Assembly: GCA_009823505.1 (NCBI GenBank)
Contig: VZQC01007107.1
Span: 455,284-519,283, forward strand
Source of the DNA: Rhizomys pruinosus
Taxonomy: Eukaryota > Chordata > Mammalia > Rodentia > Spalacidae
Length of the DNA stretch: 64,000 nucleotides
Direction of reading: 5' to 3'
Below are positions 20,473 to 32,104 of this stretch, one piece after another. Positions within the stretch are counted from its first letter, which is position 1. The number at the start of each line of letters is the position of its first letter. The position numbers and the translations under genes were made by a program. The notes beneath the pieces are model-generated. The model did no database searches. It saw nothing but the letters and a program-made list of their open reading frames with translations, and was not told the DNA's origin.

Positions 20473-21100
20473 TCCGAGTTGTTTCCTAATTTTCCTTACA
20501 TTTTAATTCAGTGAAAGCGGCAATGGTTGATTTGTGGTTGTTGTTTAAAAAAATTAAATTGGAGGAGGTAAGATGAATAGGCTCTTCCAGTGGGTCCTTT
20601 ATCACCAGCTCCTATTGGGTGATTTTACTTTCTTTTCTTCAGATACCAAGATAGGAAGCAAGAGAATCAAGCAGCACCTGGCTATGTGAAATGGAGATTT
20701 TAAAGGGCTGGAGTGACTTTGAACTTCTTAGGAAGAAGATTATGGTGGGGTGAGTAGACTCAGGACAGGGATCACCATCATAAACATCACCTTCTGAGTG
20801 GTCCATCCCACAGCGGTCTACAAGTTTGGTCTTACAGTACACAACTCTGTGCTGGAGATGCTAAAGAGGGTCCAACCTCACGAGCCTTCCAAATGAGAAC
20901 AGAGTGGAGAGAGGTGAGAAGTGAGACAGTAGAGAGAGGTATTCCTGATACCAGGACCTGCACTGCCTTCAGGCTGAGCCCTGCTCCTCCATTCTCCAGG
21001 AGGCTAAGGTCAATATCAGAAGACTCAAGGCTTCTTACATCCTCCAGGTCATCCACATACATTATCAGAGCAGGACTGAAGCAGGCAATGTTCCTGTAGT
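20473..21100. other. Unique DNA, no gene recognised (copy B)
   Basis: Matches 6441-7066. No exon evidence. Confidence 0.4.
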
Positions 21101-21428
21101 GTTTTGAATAAGTGTACCCCACAGCTCAAGTCTTTCAATGTTTGGTCAGTTGGGGAGGGTCATGGAACTTTTAGGAGGTGTGGCTTTGCTGGAGGAAGCA
21201 TATCATTGGAGGTGGACTTTGAGAGCTCATAGCTTTGCATCGTTTCCAGTTTCTCTGTCTGTGTCCTGTGCCCACTTGAAGATGTGAGTGCTCAGATTTC
21301 TGTTCCAGCTGCTTCCTGCCATGGTGGACTCTTATCCCTCTGGGACTATAAGCCAGATAAACTCTTCCTTCTGTAGGTTGCCTTGGTCATGGTGTTTTAT
21401 CACAGCAATATAAAGGAAGCTAATACAG
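21101..21428 (+). repeat. URR1-like rodent repeat (copy B)
   Basis: Cleaner version of 7067-7397, ending 'gccttggtcatggtgttttatcacagcaatataaaggaagctaatacag' in overlapping familiar words. Confidence 0.55.
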
Positions 21429-21516
21429 AGCCCAATCTACAAAATTGAAGGAAGCTGTCACTGTGTGTCGCACCGTATAGCCGGCTGATATATGATCCGA
21501 ACTCAGCCCTGCCAGG

Positions 21517-21723
21517 CCAGAGTTAAGCATTTAGGTGCATCATTTCCTTTAGTTCTTACAATAGCCCTGGTGATGTGGGTGCTGTTGGCAGCTTTATTCT
21601 GGTTGATGAAGAGAAGAGCATTTAGAGGGGAGGCATGATTTGTCCAAAGTCACAATCAAGGTGGCAGCTTGCTGCGATTCTGGCCATCTGCCCCCAAGGC
21701 CAATGCTTTCCTGCTGTTCTGGC
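21517..21723 (+). mobile_element. MIR SINE (copy B)
   Basis: Same MIR as 7485-7690. Confidence 0.65.
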
Positions 21724-22437
21724 TGGGGTTCCTTGGGGGGGGGGGTTGTTGGGAAGGGAAGAAAACTCACTGCCTCCTGTGGCTTTGGAAACATGGCTTC
21801 AGTATCAGTGTGTAAGTGGGAAGGGTGGTGTACATAGAATGGAAGTCAAAGAGTCTCCCTGAATTCTGCAGGCAGGTAAGACCCTGCTTGTGAATTGGCC
21901 CCTTGACAGCCTTCCAGTCTAAAAACAGAATGCCCTGAGAAGTTCTGCTTCTGCTTTTGGATCTTCCGAGATAGTCTTTGCCTAAGGATGAAGGAGGATG
22001 AGGTATACGTGCTCAGAGGAACTGGGGCTGAGGTTCAGGTGTGGTTAGCTCCAAGCCTTGAGGGACAATGGGAGGACACTTTCTGGGAGTCCTTCCAGAG
22101 CATTCCCTCAAGTGCAATACAAGGAGCATTTGCTTTATGGGAAGGAAAACTGGGGCAGGTGTTAGGCACTGCAGGGGAGCAGAGACCCCCCCAGGGCCAT
22201 GAGCAGTGCTCCAAAGACACCCCAGATCCCATCATGTGAGTGGGTGAGATCCAGAATAGCAGCTGACCCAAGAAGCTGTGATCTATAATTTATACCCAGC
22301 TCCTTCCAGAAAGGGCTGGCGATGTCTGCCAGGGGGATTTGTAACTGTGGATTTCTCTTTGATGATGCTAAGGGGATTTAGGTGGTCCCTGGAGTGAAGT
22401 GGTACTGAATTCAGACCATCTGTGAAGCAGCTTCTCC
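21724..22437. other. Unique DNA, no gene recognised (copy B)
   Basis: Matches 7691-8404; the main difference is the length of a G-run near 21735. Confidence 0.4.
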
Positions 22438-22593
22438 TGGAGTAACTGCTTTTATCCTCACAGCCCTGCTGCAGAATCAGATGCTCATCTCCGGAGGACA
22501 GATGGAGAGACATGCTCAGAGGGTGAAGTGACTTGTTCAAGGCTCCATACCTGGGGGAAGGCAGAATTGAAACCCAGAGCTGTTGGGGGAGAC
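22438..22593 (+). mobile_element. MIR SINE (copy B)
   Basis: Same MIR as 8405-8560, unchanged. Confidence 0.65.
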
Positions 22594-22964
22594 GTATCCA
22601 GTTCTTCCCTGGAAGCAGATGGTACTGTGTTGGCTATTCTTGCCCAAATCTCTTCTATGCCTGTAGTCATTTTAAGTATGACCCAGCCCTGAAAGTTATC
22701 CAGACAGTTCTAACTACCTACTGTTCTGGCTCATATTTCCCTGGGACCAATTCCATGGAAAACATGAGTCTTGGCTACTCCTGAATGGATTGTCACACAT
22801 TGTTTAAAGGAAAGAGGGCCGGGGATGTGATCTGACCATCTGCATGCCTTGAACCCACCCCATCCTCATCCCTGTAAGCAAAGGATTGGAGTGTAGATGG
22901 TGAAGTCCTTAGGAATATGGTGCTGGAGTCTATCTGGTTCAAATGTCAGTTCTGCCATTGGGTA

Positions 22965-23450
22965 TGTATTAGTCAGCTGTGGCTGCCATAACAAATATTG
23001 TGGATTTTCTCACAGCTCTGGACACTGGCTGTCCAAGGTCAAGGATGGGCAGGATTGGTTGCTTCTGAGGTCTCTCTGTTTGACTTTCAGATGGATACCA
23101 TTTTTCTGTGACTACATATGGCCTTTCCTCCTCTTGTCTCTTCTGCTTCTTTTTTTTTTTGTCTTTTTGAGACAGGGTCTCCCTGTATCCCCAACTATCC
23201 TGGAACACACTCTATAGACTAGGTTGGCTTTGAACTCACAAAGATCTGCCTGCCTCTGCCTCCCAAGTGCTAGGATTAAAGGCGTGCACCACCACGCCTG
23301 GGTCTCTTCTGCTTCTTTTAACTACATCAATCATATTAGGTTTGAGTCCCATGCTTAGGACTTCATTTAGCCTTTACTTCATGGGGTATGCCTCAAATTA
23401 GTCACATTGGGCTTTAGGGTTTCATCTGATGGATATTGAGCAGAGGCTAG
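22965..23450 (-). mobile_element. MLT1-type MaLR LTR (copy B)
   Basis: Same LTR as 8932-9420, including 'gacactggctgtccaaggtcaagg', which fits MLT1 better than copy A's version. Confidence 0.78.
23150..23302 (-). mobile_element. B1 SINE nested in MLT1 (copy B)
   Basis: Clean reverse B1. GTCTCTTCTGCTTCTTTT stands on both sides as the target-site duplication. Confidence 0.95.
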
Positions 23451-23526
23451 GGGACATGCAATTTTGCTCATAACAAATGATCTTAACCCAGGGCTTTCCT
23501 TAAGTCTGTTACATGGTGACAATAAA

Positions 23527-23672
23527 AGGAACTGGCTTATGAGTGGTGGCACAAGCCTATAATCCTAGCACTCAGAAGGTAAAGGTGAGGGAGTCAAGAG
23601 TTCGTGGCCATCCTTGGAGACAGAGAGAATTCAAGGGAAGTTTCATGAGACCATGTTTCATTTCTAAAAATG
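23527..23672 (+). mobile_element. Diverged B1-related SINE (copy B)
   Basis: Identical to 9494-9640. Confidence 0.6.
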
Positions 23673-23751
23673 TAACTGGTTTATAGTTTTTTGAAGGAAT
23701 ATAAATTATATCATCTACATGCACCAATGCATGGCATTTGACAGTATGCTG

Positions 23752-23882
23752 GGTATCACCACCACTACTACCACCACCACCACCACCACCGTCATCATCC
23801 ACCATCATCCTTGCTATCATTACCACTATTATCACCATCACCAAGTCATCATCATAATTATCACCAGTACATTATTTTCATC
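23752..23882. repeat. CAC/CAT microsatellite (copy B)
   Basis: Regular CAC triplets followed by ATC-rich units; the reverse strand reads as poly-Gly/Asp/Met and is not coding. Confidence 0.9.
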
Positions 23883-24818
23883 AATCTAAAGTGAATGACA
23901 GCCTATAGGTCTGCTGGTTTTCTGACTTCTGGAGTCTGCTGTCATTTGTGGTATGAGCTTGTAGTCAGAGGAGATAGAGCTGGGAGGATCTTGAACTTGA
24001 CACCCAAGGCTGATTTTTACAAATGAAGAACCAAGGCTCAGCCATAATCAAAATGCTGGTATCTTCCCATTTCCCATTTTGTTGTCTTCATGAGCTTCTG
24101 AACCATTTAAGTGCTCAATAGAGTGAGGCAAAGTCTCCCTTCCCTGTTAGAGCCATACATGTAGTATTTGGAGAATTCATTTGTTTTCCCCCTTAGTGTT
24201 TTAGGAATGGTTTCTCTTGTATCTTACCATAATACCCATCCTAGACTAGATGAATAAAGTCATTAATTACAAAATCATTATGTGAGGGCCCAGGCCGGCT
24301 CCTCTTCATAAACACAGCCTCCTGGCTTCTGTTATGCTGACAGCCAGCCCCTCCAAGGGCAACCCAACATTTCCTTGCTGTATCCTGTCCATGCATCTGT
24401 GTCTCCCTGGGAATCTGGATGGAAGCATTCATCTACCAGACTTTGGTCAGAAGGGCATAATGACTCACTTGTTTTGACAGCATAATATCTCTAGTTAGAA
24501 ATATGCAGAAGCTAAAAGGCAAAAATTCCAACAAAGCCTGGCAGTTCAGCTGGTTTCCACCCCAGCATCACTGCCATCATCCTTCTTCCTACAGAACTCC
24601 AACTGTGCACATTGTCATTGTGTGTGTACGGCACAATACCCAATGCACCCAGGGGGTGAATGCGACTCGAGTGTCTCTCCTATGTCAAGGATTGCTTTAG
24701 GGTTGGACATGTCACTCAGTTCTGGCCAATGGGACTCTGGGGAACTTGATTTACATAAGAAGGCTCTCTCACCAGCAGGGATGCAAGCGTTTTTTTTTTT
24801 TGGGGGGGGTGATAATGT
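23883..24818. other. Unique DNA, no gene recognised (copy B)
   Basis: Matches 9859-10770. No coding evidence. Confidence 0.4.
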
Positions 24819-24829
24819 CTGAAACAGCT

Positions 24830-24987
24830 ATTTTTTTTTTTTTTGGTCTTTTTGAGACAGGGTCTCCCTGTAGCTCCAGCTGTCCTGAAACTCACTCTGT
24901 AGACCAGGCTGGCCTTGAACTCACAGAGATCTGCCTGCCTCTGCCTCCCGAGTGCTGGGATTAAAGGCGTGTGCCACCACGCCCAGC
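24830..24987 (-). mobile_element. B1 SINE (copy B)
   Basis: Clean reverse B1 flanked by TGAAACAGCTATTTT at 24820-24834 and 24988-25002. Confidence 0.95.
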
Positions 24988-25049
24988 TGAAACAGCTATT
25001 TTATTTTATTTTTTATTTTTTTTAGCCTTTAGTATTTATTTTTTTTAAA

Positions 25050-25292
25050 ACATTTTTTAAATTTTATTTATTTTTATATGTGTATGAATGTACTGTCTGC
25101 ATGCAGGTTTGTGCACCCGTGTCGTGCAATGCTGTGGAGGTCAGAAGAGGGTCTCGGATTCCCCGGAACTGGAGTTCTTCTAGAATTGGAGTTACAGACA
25201 GTTCTTAGCTGCCATGTGGGTGCTGGGGATCGAACCCAGGTCCTCTGCAAGAGCAGTCGGTGCTCTTAACTGCTAGGCTATCTCTCCAGCCC
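25050..25292 (-). mobile_element. B2 SINE, 17-bp-duplication subfamily (copy B)
   Basis: Reverse B2, CpG-rich and close to consensus, with the GGAACTGGAGTT / GAATTGGAGTT doublet. TGAAACAGCTATTTT lies before (24988-25002) and after (25293-25307), so it entered the same target as the neighbouring B1. Confidence 0.95.
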
Positions 25293-25409
25293 TGAAACAG
25301 CTATTTTAAAACCAGGAAGGCAAGACCAGCAAAATAGACTCTCAGAGGGGTCCTACATCATGGAGCTGTGACCCCCCCCACCTTGAATCTCCTGTCCTCA
25401 GATTTCTTG

Positions 25410-25770
25410 TTCTGTGAGATATGTTAGTTTTATCATGGCTGTGCCCAAATACCTGACAGAAACAGTGTAAGGGAGGGAAGATTTATTCTGAGTCATAGTT
25501 CAAAGGGTTCAGTCTTTAGTTGCTTGACCCAGGTACTTGGTCAGAACATCATGGTGGCATGAGTGTATGAAAAGGGGCTTCTTCACCTCAGGATAGAGAA
25601 GTCAGAAAACAGCAAGAGACCAGGGACCAGATACAAAGTCATACCCCCAGTGACACACCTTCTTCAGCTTGGCCCCACCTCCCAAAGTCTCCACCATCTT
25701 TCCACCATAAGTTGAGAAAGATTTTAACACATGAGACTATGGGGGCATTTCATATTCAAACTAGAACCGA
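25410..25770 (-). repeat. Rodent dispersed repeat (copy B)
   Basis: Same as 11395-11760. Confidence 0.5.
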
Positions 25771-25783
25771 TGGCAACCTTCAG

Positions 25784-25925
25784 ATTTATAAAAAAGTGTA
25801 TATGTTCATGTGTGTGTGCCTGCATGAGTTTATGTGTACCATGTATGTGCAGGTGCTCACAGAGGCCAGAAGAGGGCATTGGCTTCCCTGGAACTGGAGT
25901 AACAGGTGTTTGTCAGATGCAGTAA
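25784..25925 (-). mobile_element. B2/B3-related SINE fragment (copy B)
   Basis: Reads 'ggtgctcacagaggccagaagagggcat ... ggaactggagtaacagg', B2/B3-like, without the tRNA-like head. Confidence 0.65.
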
Positions 25926-26144
25926 ATAGTCTTTGAGGCTGGGAGGTGCTGAGTGAAGCCATGAGATGTCAGGACAGCCACAGTGCTGGAGCCTGGGGAC
26001 CAGGTGGGGTCCTAAGCTGGGAGAGGCCTCAGCATGGCACTGGGTGGCACTTTGATGTAGTAAGAGTCCTTCCTGGATTCTTGTTGCAGGCCAGTGCAGG
26101 GGAAAGGGATGCAAACAGGCAGGTCTAGCCATCACATAAGTTGT

Positions 26145-26320
26145 TGTTCCAGTTTGGATGTAAAGTGTCCCCACAGGCTTGTGGTTCCAGATACTCCCCC
26201 CCCCCCCCCCGCTATGCTGTTTTAGGAAACTGTGGAACCTTCTGGAAGACAGAACTAAAGGAACTGATACTGAGGTTTACAGCCACATTCATGCTCTGAA
26301 GTAAGTTCTTGCTTCTAGGT
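26145..26320 (+). repeat. Fragment of rodent dispersed repeat with C-run (copy B)
   Basis: Counterpart of 12125-12310, with a run of C at 26197-26211. Confidence 0.45.
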
Positions 26321-27369
26321 CAGTTAAGAAGTGAACAAGCTGCGGCAAGCTACTGCTGCCATAGACAGGCTGGCCCCACTGATATGTGCTCTTGACCATG
26401 GAACTGAACTAGTACAAATTCTCCTTTCTGACCAGGAATTTGGTCACAGTGATGAGAATAGTGATGAGCACATGTACTGTGACAAAGGTAGATGTTCCTA
26501 GACACCTTCATGGCCCCTGCATGTGAGGGCTCTGCCCCAGAGGTGGGCTGTGGGTGGTCTCCCCTGCTGGCTTCCTGACCCAGAGGACTGAAGGCCAGGA
26601 TCTGGCAAACTGTGGCCTGCTGCCTCTATGGCTCATCAACTAAGAATGGCTTTTCAGAGTTTTAAATCATTACATTTTCAATATGTGTACAAGTACTTGC
26701 TCAATATTCTCATGTTGGCTCTTGTCTGCAAAGCCAGAAATGATTATTATTTGGTAACCGGTATGGTCATTTTCAGAGTCCAGCCTCTGCCACTAGAGGG
26801 ACCTGGCCTTGCTCCTGTGTTGGCTGCAATATGCGGTCCCTGATCTCTATGGAGTATGCTAACGTTCCAACATCCCAGCAGAAAGGGGGACTCTGAGGTC
26901 AGGGAGTGGAATCTTACCACTCCTTTCCCTACACCACTGTCCTCGGTGGGTTACCCCTGCCGAGCCAACGAGCCAATGGCATCTTGATAAAATCTGAGAG
27001 CTGCAGTTAATAACATAGCCCTGCCCGGTGGCTTTCTCCTGGGGGTGCCCATCTGTCAGCCTTGGGAGACCACTCTCCATGCAGCTGGAACCGTCCCCAG
27101 CCATCGAATCAGGAGCAAGCCACGGTCCCTGGAGCCAGGTTCAGCACGTAGGCCCATAATCTCTGTGCTCAGCTTGCGCCAGCTCCTGGCTGCCCTCCAG
27201 GCTCCCAACAACAGCACCAGATGGTGCTAACGGAGGGTGAAAATGCTCCCAGGAAGACCTGGGCATTGGGCAGTGGGGAGAAGGGAGGCCAGCCAGGCAG
27301 AAGTGCCCTGATCCTGGCCACAAGGAGGCCTTCAGGTGCAGCCCGTCTGGGTGCGGACCAACCAGCTGC
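26321..27369. other. Unique DNA, no gene recognised (copy B)
   Basis: Near-identical to 12311-13360 over more than 1 kb. Confidence 0.4.
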
Positions 27370-27378
27370 TTAAAATAT

Positions 27379-27413
<35 letters not shown>

Positions 27414-27440
27414 TTGAAATAGTTATTGCGCCCCCCCCCC
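27370..27440. repeat. (TTTA)n plus C-run (copy B)
   Basis: Uninterrupted TTTA tetramers to ~27415, then C10. Confidence 0.93.
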
Positions 27441-27599
27441 AGTGGGCTTAAGTGTCTAAAATCACTTGTCTGGTTTCAGCAGGGTCTTCTTGCCCCTTAA
27501 GACCCAGGCAGCGTTACCTCTGACCCTGCCCACAGCTCTGGGCTTCCCCAAAGCTTACATTCCTGCAATGCTGGGCCCAGGTTTGTGCCACCCCTGAAT

Positions 27600-27891
27600 T
27601 CCTGCTATTTCTTTGTGGTCTTGTGACCTCTGTCTGACTGTGGAGCACAAACCCTATCACCTATCCCAGTGCTGAGCCTGGTGACCAAGAAGCACATAAG
27701 CCAGGCTGGCCTCAAACTCATTACATACCTGAGGATGACCTTGAATTTCTAATCCTCCTGCTTTATCTCCTGAGTGCTGGGATTAAAGGCGTGGCCCACC
27801 ACACTCAGTTTTATGTGGTGCTGGCAACCAAACCCAGGACTTTGTGTATCTTAGACAAACACTACCATTTGAGCTGCATCCCTAGCCCAAG
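27600..27891 (-). mobile_element. B4 SINE (copy B)
   Basis: B1-like plus ID-like halves; ends 'ccatttgagctgcatccctagccc'. Cleaner than copy A. Confidence 0.75.
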
Positions 27892-28792
27892 CTTTGATTC
27901 TTGACTCCTTGCTTTCCACTCCTTGTCACTGGCCTAGGTACCTGGTGGCCGGCTGCTTGCTCACTGCAGAGGACTAGCTTGGGCGAGGTGTTACCAGGAA
28001 GTTGGGGAGGGCAGCTGCTTAGAGGGCTTCTCACCAGCAGACATCCCAGCAGACACTTCTTTGGGCTAGGTAACCTTTAATCTTTTCCCTTTCTGGGATA
28101 TCACAAGTCTAGGGCCTCTATGGCCTGTCCTGAGTCCCTGAACCCCAGAAAGGGCTGTTCAGGTCAAACGCGATCTAGCTCGTGAGGATTGTGGGTGCTG
28201 TCCTCCTGGTTCTCTTGATGACTCAAGAGGGCTTGAGAGGCCAAAGTCATAGACAAGTCCAGTCCCTCTGGGCCGGCCATCTTTTCCTCCAAGCCCTGTT
28301 CTATAGGAGGTCATATGAGTAAGCCAGGCTGGGACAGGGCAGACTATAGCCTGAAACTTGGGAATGAGACACTGGGGTCAAGTTGACCCTAAGGTGCCTG
28401 TCCTCCTGTGGAGAAAGGGTGGCATGCCTCATGTCCTACTGAGGAAGATCATGTGTGTGTGTGTGTCACATGACTACATAGATGGAAGGGGTGATTAGGC
28501 TCCCTAGTCCTCACCCCCACTTTTTTTCTAGAGTGTGATGCTGATGCTCCTCGTGAGAGGAGGGGGCCCATGTTCCCTTCCCTGGAAACTGATCAAATAC
28601 AGAAAAGTAGTTTCCTGGACTGGTCATAAGAAGAAACCCGTCTTCTGCCTGCTTTCTCCGCCTTGGGATCCCTGAGCCTTCAGATAAGAGGCTCTAAAGG
28701 TGTCATGCTGAGGAGACTATGTGGAGACATTGTATAGGGTGAAAGAGTAGGGGAGAAGTAAATGGAGCCCAAGCTGATTTGAGGGCTCCAGT

Positions 28793-29015
28793 CCAGGTAT
28801 CAGACATGGAAGGAACCAGACTTCAGAGGATTCCAGCTCCTAGCATCCAGTGCCCTGTGGAGGAGAAACAGGCTGTCCTGGCTGAGCCACCAAAGCTCAC
28901 ATGTGTATGAAAGAAAAGTGCCACATATGAAAGAGATATGTTGCTTTAAGCCATAGAATTTGGGAGTGTTTGTTATATAGCCATAACTGACTGGTACAGG
29001 CAGGGAGAACATTAT
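28793..29015 (+). repeat. Possible old LTR fragment (copy B)
   Basis: Counterpart of 14790-15020. The version here ('gctgagccaccaaagctcacatgtgtatgaaagaaaag') is probably the correct one. Confidence 0.35.
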
Positions 29016-29438
29016 CACTATTAGGCAGTCAGATATTTTACGGGCATGCCTGTGTCGGACACTGGGACTCATAAGAACTATAGCTTGGCTGTGAACACAT
29101 ACCTGTGGTGACAAGGTGAGGACTGAAATTCAAGGCTCACCCAGAACCAAAGCTTTCTCCTCTCATGGTGCCTCCCTGCACAGCTCTGTTGAACTGACTG
29201 ACCACTAGGACAAGCCCTATCCTTTTCTCTGTGCATCAATAGATCCCAGCCCTGACCGTGGACCTGTAGTCTTGCCTGAACCCTTTCTCTTTTGACTCAT
29301 GTAAAGTTGACCCCTATAAGCTTACCAGCATACATAAAGCAGGAATAGATATGAATGCATGGAGACCCCAGCAGAAGTTGTCAGTGGGAGAAAACTGCTC
29401 TATTACATGGAAACTTGGGGGGTGGGCAAAGAATTATA

Positions 29439-29652
29439 TTTGTACCTCTAGCATTTATTAGGCACCAGGCAGAAGGCTAAGCTAAGGCTTCACAAGTATT
29501 AACTGATTTAATTGTCTCCACAGCCCTCTGAGGTACTGAGTACCCTTTGTACACATAGGGAAGTGAAGGCAGAGAAAAGTTAATGAATTTGCTCAATGTT
29601 TATCTGGCTAGCGAGGGTGGAACTAGGATTCCATCTAGTCAGTCTGGTGCAG
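29439..29652 (+). mobile_element. MIR SINE (copy B)
   Basis: Same MIR as 15440-15655. Confidence 0.85.
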
Positions 29653-29973
29653 AAGGATCCAATGTGGAGCTATTAGAACAGCCAGTTTCATAAGGCAAGG
29701 GTGCCCTGTGTTCTGGGTGACTATGTCAATTGTAGTAAGGAGACATAGCCCAGCACTGCCACCAGCAGCCAGAGGATGAGCCTTCCTGTGCTGGGCACCG
29801 CCACACTGAGAAAGCTGGATTGCTGACTACACTGCAGAAAGGAATTTCAGGGCGAGTCAAAGAGAAGCAAAGGTAGTGAGTTTATTAAATGTTTAGACAG
29901 AGAGAAACATGGGGGAAAATATGGCAACAGTATTGATCCAGGCTTCACAAGACAGGGAGTCACACTGTGCTTT

Positions 29974-29975
<2 letters not shown>

Positions 29976-30023
<48 letters not shown>
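29976..30023. repeat. (TC)n microsatellite (copy B)
   Basis: Pure TC dinucleotides, about 24 units. Confidence 0.95.
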
Positions 30024-30028
<5 letters not shown>

Positions 30029-30171
30029 ATTGACTTTTGTGGCTTTTAAGTTAAATTGCACAAAGGATGTGATTCACAATGAATAAAGCAAAGCTTAAAG
30101 TTAAGTTTATGAATTAAGTAATAACATAACAAGCTCTTTACTTATTTCTCTTACTTTAAAGAGTTTCTACC

Positions 30172-30325
30172 TGGTGTGGTGGTGCACATCTTAATCCCAG
30201 CACTTGGGAGGTAGAGGCAGCAGATGTCTGTGAGTTCAAAGCCAGCCTGGTCTACATAGTAAATTCCAGGACAGCTGGGGCTACAGGGAGACCCTGCCTC
30301 AAAAAGACCAAAAAAAAAAAAAAAA
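30172..30325 (+). mobile_element. B1 SINE (copy B)
   Basis: Clean forward B1 with A-tail. Confidence 0.93.
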
Positions 30326-30451
30326 GAATTTCATTTGCAGATAAATTATAAGGGTTTTGGCATGTATGTGTGTATACGTATGTGCATATTCATGTGTGCA
30401 TGCAGCAGAGGTTAGAGGACAGCATTAGGTGTGATCTCCCGGTACATAACA

Positions 30452-30493
30452 CTTTAAAAAGAGATTGGTTTGTTTGTTTCTTTCATTCTTTCC

Positions 30494-30535
<42 letters not shown>

Positions 30536-30878
30536 CACATGTATGTGCAGGTGCCCATGGAGGTCAGAAGGGGGCACCAAATTTCTTGGAACTGGAGTTA
30601 TATGTATTTGTGAGCTGCCCAATAGGAGCTGGGATTTGAGCTCTGGTCCTGTGATAAGAACAGTGAGTGTGCCGGGCATGGTAGTGCACGCCTTTAATCC
30701 TAGCACTTGGAAGGCAGAGGCAGGCAAAATCTTGTGATTCAGGCCAGCCTGGTCTACAGATGAGTTCCGGAGTAGCTGGGGCTACAGTGAGACCCTGGTC
30801 CGTCAAAAAGACAAAAAAAAAAAAAAAAAAAAAAAAAGAACAGTAAGTGCTCTTAACTACTGCCTCACCTCTTTAGCT
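30452..30878 (-). mobile_element. B2-related SINE with (GT)n, split by B1
   Basis: Reverse B2-type element with a GT run at 30497-30530. It is interrupted at 30671 by a B1 and resumes at 30838 ('aacagtaagtgctcttaactactgcctcacctc'). A short AGAACAGT(G/A)AGTG repeat brackets the B1. Confidence 0.8.
30671..30837 (+). mobile_element. B1 SINE, complete partner of 16693-16787
   Basis: Forward B1 with a ~26-base A-tail. Crossing the end of copy B, it shows what the truncated copy at the N should look like. Confidence 0.93.
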
Positions 30879-31012
30879 TTCTTTCCATTTATTTGAGGCA
30901 GGGTCTCTCATTGGCCTGGAGCTCACCAAGTAGGCTAGGCTGGCTGCCCAGTGAGCCCCAAGGATCTGCCTATCTTTGCCTTTGCTAGAATTATAAGCAC
31001 TCACCATGCTTG
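30879..31012 (-). mobile_element. B3 SINE fragment
   Basis: 'gaggcagggtctctcattggcctggagctc ... cagtgagccccaaggatctgcc' is the reverse B3 tail half without its head. Confidence 0.7.
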
Positions 31013-31027
31013 GTTTTTTTCATTATT

Positions 31028-31243
31028 TAAAAAAATTAATATTTATTTTTATATGAGTGTTTTACCTGCATGTATGTAAGTGTACCATGTACAGCCAGAC
31101 CCACAGAGACCAGAAGAGGGTGCAGGTCCCCTGGAACTGGAATTACAGATGGTTGTTAGCCACCATGTGGGTTCTGGGAAACCAAACCTGGGTCCTCTGC
31201 AAGAGCAGCCAGTGCTCTTAATTGCTGAGCCATCTCTCCAGGC
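31028..31243 (-). mobile_element. B2 SINE
   Basis: Reverse B2 of the older type without the 17-bp duplication; ends 'gctgagccatctctccaggcc'. Confidence 0.9.
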
Positions 31244-31249
31244 CTGGAT

Positions 31250-31408
31250 TTTTATTTTTTTGTTTTATCATTTTGAGACAGGGCCTCCGAGTAGCCTCAG
31301 ATGGCTTGGCACTTGCTATGTAGCCCTGGCTGGCCTTGAACACATAGAGATCCTCCTACCTCTGCCTTAGGAGTGCTGAGATTAAAAGTGAGTGCTACCA
31401 CACTGGGC
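31250..31408 (-). mobile_element. B1 SINE, diverged
   Basis: Reverse B1 with many substitutions ('gggcctccgagtagcctcag', 'agtgctgagattaaaag'), so an old copy. Confidence 0.75.
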
Positions 31409-31453
31409 ATTATTTGCTATTTTTTAAAATATTTTTAAATATTTATTTATTTA

Positions 31454-31598
31454 TTTAGTCTTTTTGAGACAAGGTTTCCCTGTAGCCATAACTGTCTGGA
31501 ACTCACTCTGTAGACCAGGCTGGCCTTGAACTCACAAAGATCTGCCTGCCTCTGCCTCCCAAGTGCTAGGATTAAAGGCATGTGCCACCATGCCCGGC
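31454..31598 (-). mobile_element. B1 SINE
   Basis: Reverse near-consensus B1, directly abutting the B2 that follows. Confidence 0.92.
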
Positions 31599-31828
31599 TT
31601 ATTTATTTTCTATGTGTATGAATGTACTGTCTGCATGTAGGTTTGTGCACCCGTGTCGTGCAATGCTGCGGAGGTCAGAAGAGGGTCTCGGATTCCCCTG
31701 GAACTGGAGTTCTCTTGGAATTGGAGTTACAGACAGTTCTCAGCCACCATGTGGGTGCTGGGGATTGAACCCGGGTCCTTTGCAAGAGCAGTAGGCGCTC
31801 TTAACCGCTAGGCTATCTCTCCAGCCCC
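31599..31828 (-). mobile_element. B2 SINE, 17-bp-duplication subfamily
   Basis: Reverse B2 with the GGAACTGGAGTT/GGAATTGGAGTT doublet. TATTTGCTATTTTT occurs at 31411-31424 and 31829-31842, bracketing this B2 together with the preceding B1. Confidence 0.95.
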
Positions 31829-31842
31829 TATTTGCTATTTTT

Positions 31843-32104
31843 AATGACCTTGTTTGTCATGCCTTTAGGAAGCCAACACCATCTCCAAAGGCAACTTCAA
31901 TTTTATCAGCTGTGTTGAAGTTTCTGACTCCCAGCCAGATTCCAGCGTGAGAGCTTTCTTCCTTTCCTGTTTCCTCTTCATTTTTGCTATCTTTCTATGA
32001 GGCCTTAATTTGAACAACAGCGGCAGGGGGCAGGGGACAGGAAAGGAACAGGGAGCTGTGCTGAGCCTTGAGCTCTCAGCAAGGTCTGAAGAGGCATGCC
32101 CACC
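31843..32104. other. Unique DNA, no feature
   Basis: No repeat or gene signal seen. Confidence 0.35.

Larger units (their letters stand above)
16789..30760 (+). repeat. Copy B of the ~14-kb near-identical tandem block
   Basis: Second version of 2305-16787. SINEs here follow consensus better, microsatellites are regular and target-site duplications are complete, so this is the more reliable version. It runs smoothly into the flank beyond 30760 through a complete B1 nested in a B2. Confidence 0.9.
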
